In this document: positions 1 to 6,043 of the stretch, piece by piece
Numbering within the stretch: position 1 is the stretch's first letter
Layout: every line of letters begins with the position of its first letter
Assembly: GCA_945645715.1 (NCBI GenBank)
Contig: CALZFJ010000017.1
Coordinates: forward strand, 1-13,898
Length of the DNA stretch: 13,898 bases
Direction of reading: 5' to 3'
Source of the DNA: an uncultured Prevotellaceae bacterium
GTDB taxonomy: Bacteria > Bacteroidota > Bacteroidia > Bacteroidales > Muribaculaceae
Notes under the pieces: generated by a model
Seen by the model: only the letters and a program-made list of their open reading frames with translations
Told to the model about the DNA's origin: nothing
Databases searched by the model: none
Made by a program: the position numbers and the translations under genes

Positions 1-231
1 GGTGATTGACACCACAGAACCGTCGCTCTCGGCAAGAGGCGACACAAGCGATGGTGCGCTCATGAGTGGAGCTTCACCAAAAGCCTTGTTGGAGTGCAGT
101 GCGCTGAAAGGGTGATTGACGTTACCCTTCAGCTTTGCCATCTGTCCGGCTGAGAGCGTGCGGGCGGCATTGCCCGACAAGCCGAGTGCCACAGTGGCAA
201 CAAGAGTGAGTAGAAGTCTAAATTTGTTCAT
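1..231 (-). CDS. Secreted protein, 5' end only (cut by window edge)
   Basis: This is the first 77 codons of a minus-strand gene that starts at the ATG at 231-229 and is still open at base 1. The protein begins MNKFRLLLTLVATVALGLSG, a typical signal peptide: two basic residues, then a hydrophobic core. Cleavage is likely near residues 23-25 (NAA/RT). No cysteine follows, so it looks like a periplasmic or secreted protein rather than a lipoprotein. The rest (RTLSAGQMAKLKGNVNHPF...) matches no family I recognise. A good Bacteroidetes -7 box, TAACTTTG, lies 40 nt upstream of the start, and the AT-rich leader supports this start. It is transcribed divergently from nnr. Function is unknown because most of the protein is outside the window. 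Confidence 0.75.
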   Translation of the reverse strand, partial: MNKFRLLLTLVATVALGLSGNAARTLSAGQMAKLKGNVNHPFSALHSNKAFGEAPLMSAPSLVSPLAESDGSVVSIT

Positions 232-270
232 GAATAATAATCTTGTTGTTAATTGTTATAAATTTAGCTG

Positions 271-278
271 CAAAGTTA
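271..278 (-). promoter_or_regulatory. Bacteroidetes -7 box for the partial secreted-protein gene
   Basis: The minus strand reads TAACTTTG, an exact match to the Bacteroidetes primary-sigma -7 consensus TAnnTTTG. It ends 39 nt before the ATG. No clear -33 TTG is visible at the usual distance, so transcription from here is inferred from one box and its position. Confidence 0.55.
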
Positions 279-380
279 CGCTTTTATATCGACTTAACCG
301 CCATGTTGTAGGTTAATATTGCATAATTATCAACTTTTTGCCACTTCAGCGATATCCCATTGCCGCTTTGAGGCTGTGCT

Positions 381-410
381 TTCGCTCTAAGTCGCCCTAA
401 ATCGCCCTAA
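381..410. repeat. Three tandem 10-bp units upstream of nnr
   Basis: The units read TTCGCTCTAA, GTCGCCCTAA and ATCGCCCTAA, with shared core TCGCyCTAA and a period of exactly 10 bp. They lie about 50 bp upstream of the plus-strand -7 candidates and about 100 bp upstream of the minus-strand one. Repeats spaced by one helical turn could be stacked protein sites or simple replication slippage. No protein can be assigned. Confidence 0.5.
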
Positions 411-459
411 AAAAGCTGAAAAAAAGCATACCGGCAAGCTATATGTCGGCGAAATTTGC

Positions 460-491
460 TAATTTTGTAAATGTTTTCGGGAACATCTTTG
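460..491 (+). promoter_or_regulatory. Candidate promoter for nnr
   Basis: Two readings are possible. TAATTTTG at 460-467 matches the -7 consensus TAnnTTTG exactly but has no clear upstream TTG. Alternatively, the TTTG inside it serves as the -33 element for CATCTTTG at 484-491, one mismatch from consensus, with a gap of 16 nt, slightly short for this sigma factor. Either choice gives a leader of about 40-70 nt before the ATG at 535. Confidence 0.45.
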
Positions 492-534
492 CGGCGTTTC
501 CGCATTATGACTACAACGAAGCAATTTGCAAGCT

Positions 535-2052
535 ATGAAGATATTCACTACCAAAGAGATAAAGGCTATCGACGCCCGCACCGTGGAGCTTGAGAAGATT
601 TCTCAAATCGACCTCATGGAGCGTGCCGCTACTTCGGTTGCCTACGAAATCATGTCGCGCTGGCGTCCCGACCGCCGCTTTGTGGTGTTTGCCGGACCCG
701 GCAACAATGGCGGCGATGCCCTTGCGGTGGCTCGGCTGCTGTGGGCTGAAGGCTACACTCGCATCGAGGTGTTCTTCTTCAATGTCCCATCATCGCGACT
801 GTCTGATTGCTGCCGCATCAACCGTGACCGTCTGGTGGCTGTGAACGGCATCGACTACACCGAGGTGGTAGGAGGTGAGTTTGACCCTCCGGCACTCAGC
901 TATGGCGATGTGGTAATCGACGGACTTTTCGGCTCGGGCTTAATGGAACCCCTAAAGGGCGGTTTCACCTCGCTTGTACAATATATCAACGATTCGAAGG
1001 CGTTTGTGGTGTCGATCGACACTCCTTCGGGACTGCTCGGCGAGTGGAATCTCGGCGACCGCCGCAATATAGTGCGTGCCAACCTCACCTTCGCATTCCA
1101 GTTTAAGCGTCTGTCGTTCTTCTTTGCCGAGAATGCCGAGTTTGTGGGTGAGTGCAAGGTGCTCGACATTGCCCTCAATCAGGAGGCTATGCGCAGCACA
1201 CGCAGCAACTTCTATCTTGTAGAAGACTATGAGGTGAAGAATGTGCTCCGTAGCCGCCCGCTGCACTGCAACAAGTACAACTTTGGCAATATGCTACTCG
1301 TGGCAGGCAGCTACGGGATGTATGGCGCCGCCGTGCTTGCCGCCCGTGCCGCCATGCGCTCGGGTGTGGGGCTTATGACGGTGCATGGAGCCTGCAGCGG
1401 TCACGATATTCTGCAAATCAGCGTACCTGAAGCCAAGTATGAGAGCGACCACGACGACTGGATTACCACCGATATAGCCCTTAGCCACAACTACAACGCC
1501 GTGGCTCTCGGTCCCGGCATTGGCACCGACGAAAAGACAATCGATGCTCTCGAGATTTTCCTCAAGAACTACCACAAGCCTTGTGTGCTCGATGCCGATG
1601 CGCTCAACTGCATCGCCAAGCGGCCTATGCTGCTCGATTGCATCACTGCCAAGTCGGTAATCACGCCTCACGCTGCCGAGTTCGACCGCATTTTCGGCAC
1701 TCATCACAGCGAAGAGGAGCGTCTGCGCCGCGCCATTGAGATGGCTAAGAAATACCAGCTCGTGATTGTGCTCAAGTCGCACTACACAATGACGGTGAAT
1801 ACCGACGGCCGTGTGTATATCAACAGCAACGGCAATCCGGGCATGGCTACTGCCGGCAGCGGCGATGTGCTCACCGGAATCATAGGCGCACTGCTCGCCC
1901 AGGGCTACGACTCGCGCACCAGCGCAGTGCTCGGCGTGTTCATACATGGTGCTGCCGGAGATATGGCTTCGGTCACCCATGGCACCTACGGCATGGTAGC
2001 CGGCGACATTGTGGATAACATCGGTCAGGTTATACGCAACCTCATCAGCTAA
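535..2052 (+). CDS. nnr: Bifunctional NAD(P)H-hydrate epimerase / ADP-dependent dehydratase
   Basis: Repairs damaged NADHX and NADPHX in the cytosol. The N-terminal YjeF_N domain (about 1-215) interconverts the R and S hydrates; the C-terminal ribokinase-like domain (about 225-505) dehydrates the S form using ADP (known for the family). Visible epimerase motifs are GPGNNGGDALAVARLL at 54-69, the VVIDGLFGSGL segment near 126-136 and IDTPSGL at 161-167. Dehydratase motifs are LVAGSYGMYGAA near 255-266, ALGPGIGTD at 324-332, DADALN at 353-358, ITPHAAEFDRIFG at 376-388 and NPGMATAGSGDVLTG at 434-448, whose GSGD (441-444) holds the expected catalytic aspartate. The 505-residue length is normal for the fused form. 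I chose ATG at 535 over the TTG at 526 because MKIFTTKEI is the usual family N-terminus. It is followed after 56 nt, with no terminator, by a DUF4831 gene. Confidence 0.95.
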   Translation: MKIFTTKEIKAIDARTVELEKISQIDLMERAATSVAYEIMSRWRPDRRFVVFAGPGNNGGDALAVARLLWAEGYTRIEVFFFNVPSSRLSDCCRINRDRLVAVNGIDYTEVVGGEFDPPALSYGDVVIDGLFGSGLMEPLKGGFTSLVQYINDSKAFVVSIDTPSGLLGEWNLGDRRNIVRANLTFAFQFKRLSFFFAENAEFVGECKVLDIALNQEAMRSTRSNFYLVEDYEVKNVLRSRPLHCNKYNFGNMLLVAGSYGMYGAAVLAARAAMRSGVGLMTVHGACSGHDILQISVPEAKYESDHDDWITTDIALSHNYNAVALGPGIGTDEKTIDALEIFLKNYHKPCVLDADALNCIAKRPMLLDCITAKSVITPHAAEFDRIFGTHHSEEERLRRAIEMAKKYQLVIVLKSHYTMTVNTDGRVYINSNGNPGMATAGSGDVLTGIIGALLAQGYDSRTSAVLGVFIHGAAGDMASVTHGTYGMVAGDIVDNIGQVIRNLIS

Positions 2053-2108
2053 GCTCTGTGCCGCCGATTCAAAAGTGAAGGACTCTAACCAAAGAAATAT
2101 ATAAGGAA

Positions 2109-3200
2109 ATGAATCATATTAAATCGCTTCTGACACTCTCTCTAATTGCTGTGTGCAGTGCTACGGCGGTAGCGCAATCTACCCAGAAGCTCACTGCCGG
2201 CAAGCACAATGAGTATGGGCTTATCTATTCATTGCCTGTGACTCACGTGCGAATCATGGTTGAGGCTGAAAAGACGGTGCTTAAAGCCGGTCCGTTCTTC
2301 AACTATGCAAAGAAATATCTCGGTGTGGATAAAGTGGTGGTTGCCGACTCGGTTAAGTGGACCATCAAGAATATCGACATTGATACCTACGGCGTGCCCG
2401 ATGCCGACAACCGCTATCTCATGCAATTCAAGTCGGGGTATGCACCCTTTGTAATCCTTTCAAAGGAGGGATTGCCTCTTGCTATCAACGAGGAGAATGT
2501 GGAGACTCCGCTGCCGGTGAAACAGCCTGTGAAAGCTGAGCCGAGCCGCCTCGACAATAACAACTATGCCTCGTCGCTCCCCGGTGAGTTGCTTGCCGGC
2601 GAGTCGCTCTCGAAGCGTGCCGATATAGCCGCCCGCATGATCTACAAGATTCGCGAGAGCCGCACAAACTATGCTACCGGCGAAGCCGACCAGATGCCGC
2701 CCGACGGTGAGGCGATGCGCCTTGCACTCCGGCATCTCGACCAGCAGGAAGCCGACTTGATGGCTCTTTTCTGCGGCACGTGCACCACCGAAACCGATGT
2801 GAAGACGTTTGATTATGTGCCCATCGGCGATGTGGCTAAGGAGGTGCTTTTCCGCCTCTCCGATTCGCAAGGTGTGGTGGATAAGTCGAATCTTGGCGGT
2901 GCTCCCATCAATCTGTCGCTCACCATTCTGCAGCGCGGCGAGCTTCCCAAGGACGAGAAAGGCGAGGTGAAGAAGCTGCCCAAGGGGGCTGTGATGTATC
3001 GCATTCCGGGGCGTGCTGAGATAAGACTCACCTATGAGGGAGAGGTGATTAGCCGCAGTACCATCGATGTGGCACAGTTTGGTCTCGACTTCGGTCTCGA
3101 CCCCGCGCTATTTATCGACAAGAAGGCTCCCACTTATGTGAAATTCTATCCCGAGACAGGCTCAATCAAGGAGCTTGGCGTGAAAGAAATAGCCCAATAA
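2109..3200 (+). CDS. DUF4831-family exported protein
   Basis: A 363-residue protein with a signal peptide (MNHIKSLLTLSLIAVCSATAV, cleavage near AVA/QS at 22-24). The N-terminal block, including KLTAGKHNEYGLIYSLPVTH (27-46) and KAGPFFNYAKKYLGV (59-73), resembles the Bacteroidales family DUF4831 as I remember it. The function of that family is unknown. No transmembrane segment is seen after the signal, and no lipobox cysteine directly follows it (C16 is inside the hydrophobic core), so a periplasmic location is likely. The start follows AAGGAA closely, the nearest thing to a ribosome-binding site in the region. It lies 56 nt after nnr on the same strand without a terminator, so co-transcription is likely. 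The last codons and stop lie inside a 30-bp tandem duplication. Confidence 0.85.
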   Translation: MNHIKSLLTLSLIAVCSATAVAQSTQKLTAGKHNEYGLIYSLPVTHVRIMVEAEKTVLKAGPFFNYAKKYLGVDKVVVADSVKWTIKNIDIDTYGVPDADNRYLMQFKSGYAPFVILSKEGLPLAINEENVETPLPVKQPVKAEPSRLDNNNYASSLPGELLAGESLSKRADIAARMIYKIRESRTNYATGEADQMPPDGEAMRLALRHLDQQEADLMALFCGTCTTETDVKTFDYVPIGDVAKEVLFRLSDSQGVVDKSNLGGAPINLSLTILQRGELPKDEKGEVKKLPKGAVMYRIPGRAEIRLTYEGEVISRSTIDVAQFGLDFGLDPALFIDKKAPTYVKFYPETGSIKELGVKEIAQ

Positions 3201-3246
3201 CACAGTAGAATATCGCAAATAGCCCAATAATACAGTTAATTATCAC
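3187..3246. repeat. 30-bp tandem duplication including the DUF4831 stop codon
   Basis: Two adjacent 30-bp copies (3187-3216 and 3217-3246) match at 25 of 30 positions by my alignment. Both contain AAATAGCCCAATAA. In the first copy this encodes the last residues (I-A-Q) and the TAA stop; the second copy lies in the 3' untranslated region and keeps the same tail and stop. The period is a multiple of three, so losing the first stop would simply extend the protein. Confidence 0.8.
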
Positions 3247-3248
3247 AA

Positions 3249-3286
3249 AAAAGAAGCTGTATCGCACGAGTGGTACAGCTTCTTTT
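3249..3286. terminator. Bidirectional intrinsic terminator between convergent genes
   Basis: AAAAGAAGCTGTA (3249-3261) and TACAGCTTCTTTT (3274-3286) are perfect 13-bp inverted repeats around a 12-nt loop. On the minus strand the stem runs into six T in total, a good termination tract for the aminotransferase transcript. On the plus strand the four T are within the stem, so it should also stop nnr-DUF4831 transcripts, perhaps less strongly. Its place between convergent genes fits a shared terminator. Confidence 0.85.
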
Positions 3287-3303
3287 CGTATGGTCTTGCC
3301 TCG

Positions 3304-3318
3304 ACTCACAGCGTGAGT
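3304..3318. other. Small hairpin downstream of the aminotransferase gene
   Basis: ACTCAC (3304-3309) and GTGAGT (3313-3318) pair perfectly around the triloop AGC. It lies in the 3' untranslated region of the minus-strand aminotransferase mRNA, ahead of the main terminator, and has no T tract of its own. It may only stabilise the 3' end; a role is not shown. Confidence 0.35.
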
Positions 3319-3362
3319 GCGTCGGGCATAATTCCGCTTTTTGCCGACGATGCGCCGGGCAA

Positions 3363-4556
3363 TCAGTGCAGGGCGGCGAGGGCAGTGGCTATGCGGCGTA
3401 CAGCCTCGCGAATGTTGTCGTCGCTTGTGGCATAGCTCAAGCGAATGTAGCCGGGGGCGCAGAATGCAGCGCCATCGACGGTAGCCACATGAGCCTCCTC
3501 AAGCAGATACATTGCCATGTCGTTTGAGTTGGTGATGGTGCGCTTTCCGTCGGTCTTGCCGAAGTAGCTCGACACCTCGGGGAAGATGTAGAATGCACCC
3601 TCGGGGTGGTTGATGCGCAGCCCCGGAATCTCTTTCAGCAGGCTCACTATGAGGTCGCGGCGGCGCTCAAATGCCTGTCGCATGGTCTCTACGCACTCCT
3701 GCGGACCGCTGAATGCTGCTTCGGCAGCCTTCTGTGCGATTGACGAGCAGCCGCTGGTGTATTGACCTTGCAGCTTGTTGTTGCCCTTGGCAATCCAGAG
3801 CGGTGCGGCGAGGAATCCGATGCGCCAGCCGGTCATGGCATAGGCTTTCGACACGCCGTTCACTATCACCACGCGGTCGCGTACCTCGGGGAACTGCGAT
3901 ATTGAGTTGAACTCGCCGGTGTAGTTGATATGCTCATAGATTTCGTCGGCAAGAATGATGATATTCGGGTATTTTGCAAGCACCTCGGCAAGGGCACGAA
4001 GCTCCTCGCGCGAATACACGCTGCCCGTGGGGTTCGACGGCGAGCAGAGCAGCACCATGCGTGTTTTCGGCGTTATGGCGGCTTCGAGCTGTGCGGCGGT
4101 AATCTTGAAGTTCTGGTCAACTCCGGCAGGAACGAGCACGTTCACGCCCTCGGCGAGCTTCACCATCTCCACATAGCTCACCCATGCCGGAGTGGGGATA
4201 ATCACCTCGTCGCCGGGATTGATGAGCGACAGAATGCAGTTGCAGAGCGACTGCTTGGCACCGTTTGACACGATAATCTGCTCGGGGGCAAACTCTATGC
4301 CGTTCTCGCGGCGCAGCTTCTCGCAGATTGCCTTGCGGAGCGACAGGTAGCCTGGCACGGGAGTGTAGAAGGTGAAATTATCGTCGATAGCAGCCTTTGC
4401 GGCCTCCTTGATGTGGTCGGGGGTATGAAAATCGGGTTCGCCCACCGAGAGGTTAATCACATCTACGCCTTGAGCCTTGAGCTCGTTGCTCTTTTGCGAC
4501 ATTGCCAGTGTAGCCGATGGCGACATCGCGAGAATGCGGTTTGAAAGTTGATCCAT
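3363..4556 (-). CDS. Class I/II PLP-dependent aminotransferase (aspartate aminotransferase-like, subgroup Ib)
   Basis: A cytosolic fold-type I aminotransferase of 397 residues, normal for the family. It transfers an amino group between an amino acid and a 2-oxo acid; aspartate/2-oxoglutarate is the likely pair, but aromatic or prephenate activity cannot be excluded. Visible family residues are the substrate-loop motif VGEPDFHTP (38-46), W125 stacking on PLP, N175 in SNPTG, D204 and Y207 in ADEIY, the Schiff-base lysine K237 in NGVSKAYAMTGWRIG, R245 binding the phosphate, and R372 in YIRLSYATS binding the substrate carboxylate. All expected catalytic residues are present. The gene lies 64 nt after the DUF3298-like lipoprotein gene, with no good promoter box on this strand in the gap, so the two may be co-transcribed. 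It ends at the shared terminator at 3249-3286. Confidence 0.93.
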   Translation of the reverse strand: MDQLSNRILAMSPSATLAMSQKSNELKAQGVDVINLSVGEPDFHTPDHIKEAAKAAIDDNFTFYTPVPGYLSLRKAICEKLRRENGIEFAPEQIIVSNGAKQSLCNCILSLINPGDEVIIPTPAWVSYVEMVKLAEGVNVLVPAGVDQNFKITAAQLEAAITPKTRMVLLCSPSNPTGSVYSREELRALAEVLAKYPNIIILADEIYEHINYTGEFNSISQFPEVRDRVVIVNGVSKAYAMTGWRIGFLAAPLWIAKGNNKLQGQYTSGCSSIAQKAAEAAFSGPQECVETMRQAFERRRDLIVSLLKEIPGLRINHPEGAFYIFPEVSSYFGKTDGKRTITNSNDMAMYLLEEAHVATVDGAAFCAPGYIRLSYATSDDNIREAVRRIATALAALH

Positions 4557-4620
4557 ATATATTATAATGTGTAGTTTTGTTGAATTATTTCATTTCTGTA
4601 GTCAGTAAGAGCACGGTTCC

Positions 4621-5490
4621 CTATCGGTTGAGCAGCGATTGCACAGTCGGGGTGAGATATTGGTCGAGGTTGTAGGTCGGCACTTCCACCACCACCGGGC
4701 CCACAGCCCATGGGGCTATGTCGTAGGGATTGTAGTAGAACACAATGCTGCTGTCGGTGAGATACACATTGTGTGTGAGGAAAATCTGGTCGGTGAAGAT
4801 GCCCGATTTCTCGGCAAGCTCGTCGAGCGAAGTGGCGTAATACTGGTCGCAAAGCGAAGCCTTGATTACGTCGAGGACGATTTCATCGTTGCCCGGCTGG
4901 ATAATTTCGTTGAAGTCGAGCACATTGTTGCCTGTGATGTCGTAGTTGAGGAAGCTCACTGTGTAGGTAGGGTGAGCGCCGCCGCGATATTCCGAGTGCT
5001 CAATCTTGTACACGATGTAGCTCTCGCAGAAGCCCACGGTGTGGCAGTTCACTTTCTGCCAAAGTTCGCGCATCCGGTCGTAGCCCACGTCGGGCAGCGA
5101 ATCCACGCGGGCGAGTTTGTGGTCGCCGAAGCCTATGGGGTGGGTGAGGTCGTCGCCTATTGCAGCGTCGATTTCGGCAGGCTTGGAGTCGAAGACAGCC
5201 GAGAGTAGCGAGTCGTGCAGGCAGCTGAGGTCGTTGTCGCCGAAGCGCTCAGGCCACTGCACCGAGACGGTGCGGGTGGTATATACAGCCACATCGTCAC
5301 CAAATGTGGTGTCGTCCTCGCAAAGATAGCTTGCCGAGGCGGTCTTGAAAGTCTCGTTGATTGCAAAATTCTTGATTGCGCCTTGCCGGGTGTCGGCGTT
5401 GGTGCCGGCATCAGCCTTTCCCGAGTTTCCGCAAGCTGAGGTGCAGAGGAGTGTGATGATGCCAAGAATGCAAGATGTAGATTTGTTCAT
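4621..5490 (-). CDS. DUF3298-like (RsiV-type) lipoprotein
   Basis: A 289-residue lipoprotein. The N-terminus MNKSTSCILGIITLLCTSAC gives a type II signal with lipidated cysteine C20; GNSGKADAG follows without a strong acidic export tag, so an inward-facing lipoprotein is plausible. The body resembles the DUF4163/DUF3298 arrangement known from RsiV-like proteins: YRGGAHPTY at 168-176, then NYDITGNNVLDFNEII near 182-197, and the C-terminal signature FYYNPYDIAPWAVGP near 251-265. Family members are extracytoplasmic; RsiV of Bacillus binds lysozyme, but the Bacteroidales members have no established role that I know of, and there is no sigma-factor gene next to this one. A -7 box (TAATTTTG on this strand, 5525-5518) lies 27 nt upstream. 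It is followed by the aminotransferase gene. Confidence 0.8.
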   Translation of the reverse strand: MNKSTSCILGIITLLCTSACGNSGKADAGTNADTRQGAIKNFAINETFKTASASYLCEDDTTFGDDVAVYTTRTVSVQWPERFGDNDLSCLHDSLLSAVFDSKPAEIDAAIGDDLTHPIGFGDHKLARVDSLPDVGYDRMRELWQKVNCHTVGFCESYIVYKIEHSEYRGGAHPTYTVSFLNYDITGNNVLDFNEIIQPGNDEIVLDVIKASLCDQYYATSLDELAEKSGIFTDQIFLTHNVYLTDSSIVFYYNPYDIAPWAVGPVVVEVPTYNLDQYLTPTVQSLLNR

Positions 5491-5517
5491 AGTGCAATAT
5501 ACTTATGTTTTGTGCCA

Positions 5518-5525
5518 CAAAATTA
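5518..5525 (-). promoter_or_regulatory. -7 box for the DUF3298-like gene
   Basis: The minus strand reads TAATTTTG, an exact match to TAnnTTTG, 27 nt before the ATG. No TTG is found at the normal -33 distance; a TTTG occurs too close, 11 nt upstream. Called from one box and its location. Confidence 0.5.
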
Positions 5526-5573
5526 TATATTATTTACAAAAAAAGCACGAAAAAGTTTGATAGAAGCGCAAAA

Positions 5574-5594
5574 TTGTAACACGTTTGTAACACG
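5574..5594. repeat. Direct repeat TTGTAACACG, 11-bp spacing
   Basis: TTGTAACACG occurs at 5574-5583 and 5585-5594, separated by a single T, so copies repeat at 11 bp, about one helical turn. It sits between the divergent promoters, roughly 50 bp from the minus -7 box and 115 bp from the plus one. It could be an operator for either gene. No regulator can be named. Confidence 0.5.
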
Positions 5595-5706
5595 AAAAAT
5601 CACAAAATCGCCCAATATTCGCCTAAAAATTGCACATAATTGCATCGGTTGTGCAGAAATGGCGAATTTTAATCAAGAAATTTTTCCATATATGAATAAT
5701 AATTGC

Positions 5707-5714
5707 TTACTTTG
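5707..5714 (+). promoter_or_regulatory. Probable -7 box of the acpP-fabF operon
   Basis: TTACTTTG followed by CACAGCG differs from TAnnTTTG at one position (T for A at position 2). It leaves a leader of about 50 nt rich in A, typical of highly expressed Bacteroidetes genes. No clear -33 TTG is visible at the expected distance. No better box lies closer to acpP. Confidence 0.5.
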
Positions 5715-5770
5715 CACAGCGAAAAAAACTAAAAATCCAATATTTTAATAACAACTAAAACGTAATTATT

Positions 5771-6004
5771 ATGTCAGAAATCGAAGAAAGAGTAACAGCG
5801 ATAATTGTTGACAAGCTTGGTGTTAATGCTTCAGAGGTTAAGCCCGAGGCTACTTTTGCACAGGATCTTGGTGCAGATTCACTCGACACAGTAGAGCTCA
5901 TCATGGAGTTTGAGAAGGAATTTGGTATCACAATTCCCGATGACAAGGCAGAGGGTATCACTACTGTAGGTGACGCTATCTCTTACATCGAGGCTAATAA
6001 GTAA
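5771..6004 (+). CDS. acpP: Acyl carrier protein
   Basis: A 77-residue acidic protein that carries growing acyl chains on a 4'-phosphopantetheine arm during fatty-acid synthesis in the cytosol. The attachment site is S37 in the motif LGADSLDTVELIM (33-45). The predicted four-helix sequence, length and acidity match the housekeeping ACP of type II synthesis, and the second half (EFGITIPDDKAEGITTVGD) is typical. The start is preceded by an A-rich leader without a Shine-Dalgarno sequence. fabF follows after 39 nt on the same strand, the common acpP-fabF pair. This pairing makes it the fatty-acid ACP rather than one dedicated to a secondary pathway. Confidence 0.97.
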   Translation: MSEIEERVTAIIVDKLGVNASEVKPEATFAQDLGADSLDTVELIMEFEKEFGITIPDDKAEGITTVGDAISYIEANK

Positions 6005-6043
6005 TCAAACAGAAGATTCCACAAAAAATCTTATTTCTAACTG

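Larger units (their letters stand above)
232..534. other. Divergent intergenic region
   Basis: This stretch of about 300 bp separates two genes pointing outward. It holds a promoter-like box for each direction (271-278 minus, 460-467 or 484-491 plus) and three 10-bp tandem units at 381-410. I see no convincing small gene, RNA gene or terminator in it. Confidence 0.7.
5491..5770. other. Divergent promoter region between lipoprotein gene and acpP
   Basis: A 280-bp AT-rich gap between divergent genes. It holds a -7 box for each direction (5518-5525 minus, 5707-5714 plus) and the direct repeat TTGTAACACG at 5574-5594. A 78-codon plus-strand frame at 5512-5748 crosses both promoter regions and has no recognisable protein features, so I do not call it a gene. 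Confidence 0.6.

Noticed and set aside
1..120. Decamer GGTGATTGAC present at 1-10 and 111-120
   Set aside because: Both copies lie inside the partial coding region in different frames and flanking bases differ. This is most simply chance.
116..316. 66-codon plus-strand frame
   Set aside because: It is antisense to the signal-peptide gene and runs through that gene's promoter.
526..534. TTG start for nnr three codons upstream
   Set aside because: The ATG at 535 gives the usual family N-terminus MKIFTTKEI.
1294..1980. 228-codon minus-strand frame inside nnr
   Set aside because: Shadow of a well-supported gene. The composition is that of antisense coding DNA and there is no recognisable domain.
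4572..4579. TAGTTTTG on the plus strand in the gap before the aminotransferase gene
   Set aside because: It matches the -7 consensus but points into the antisense of the lipoprotein gene, with no plus-strand gene downstream.
4562..4852. 96-codon minus-strand frame overlapping the end of the lipoprotein gene
   Set aside because: Different frame of the same strand, no domain, and the DUF3298-like frame explains the sequence.
5512..5748. 78-codon plus-strand frame before acpP
   Set aside because: It spans both divergent promoter regions and the direct repeat, has AT-driven composition and shows no motif.
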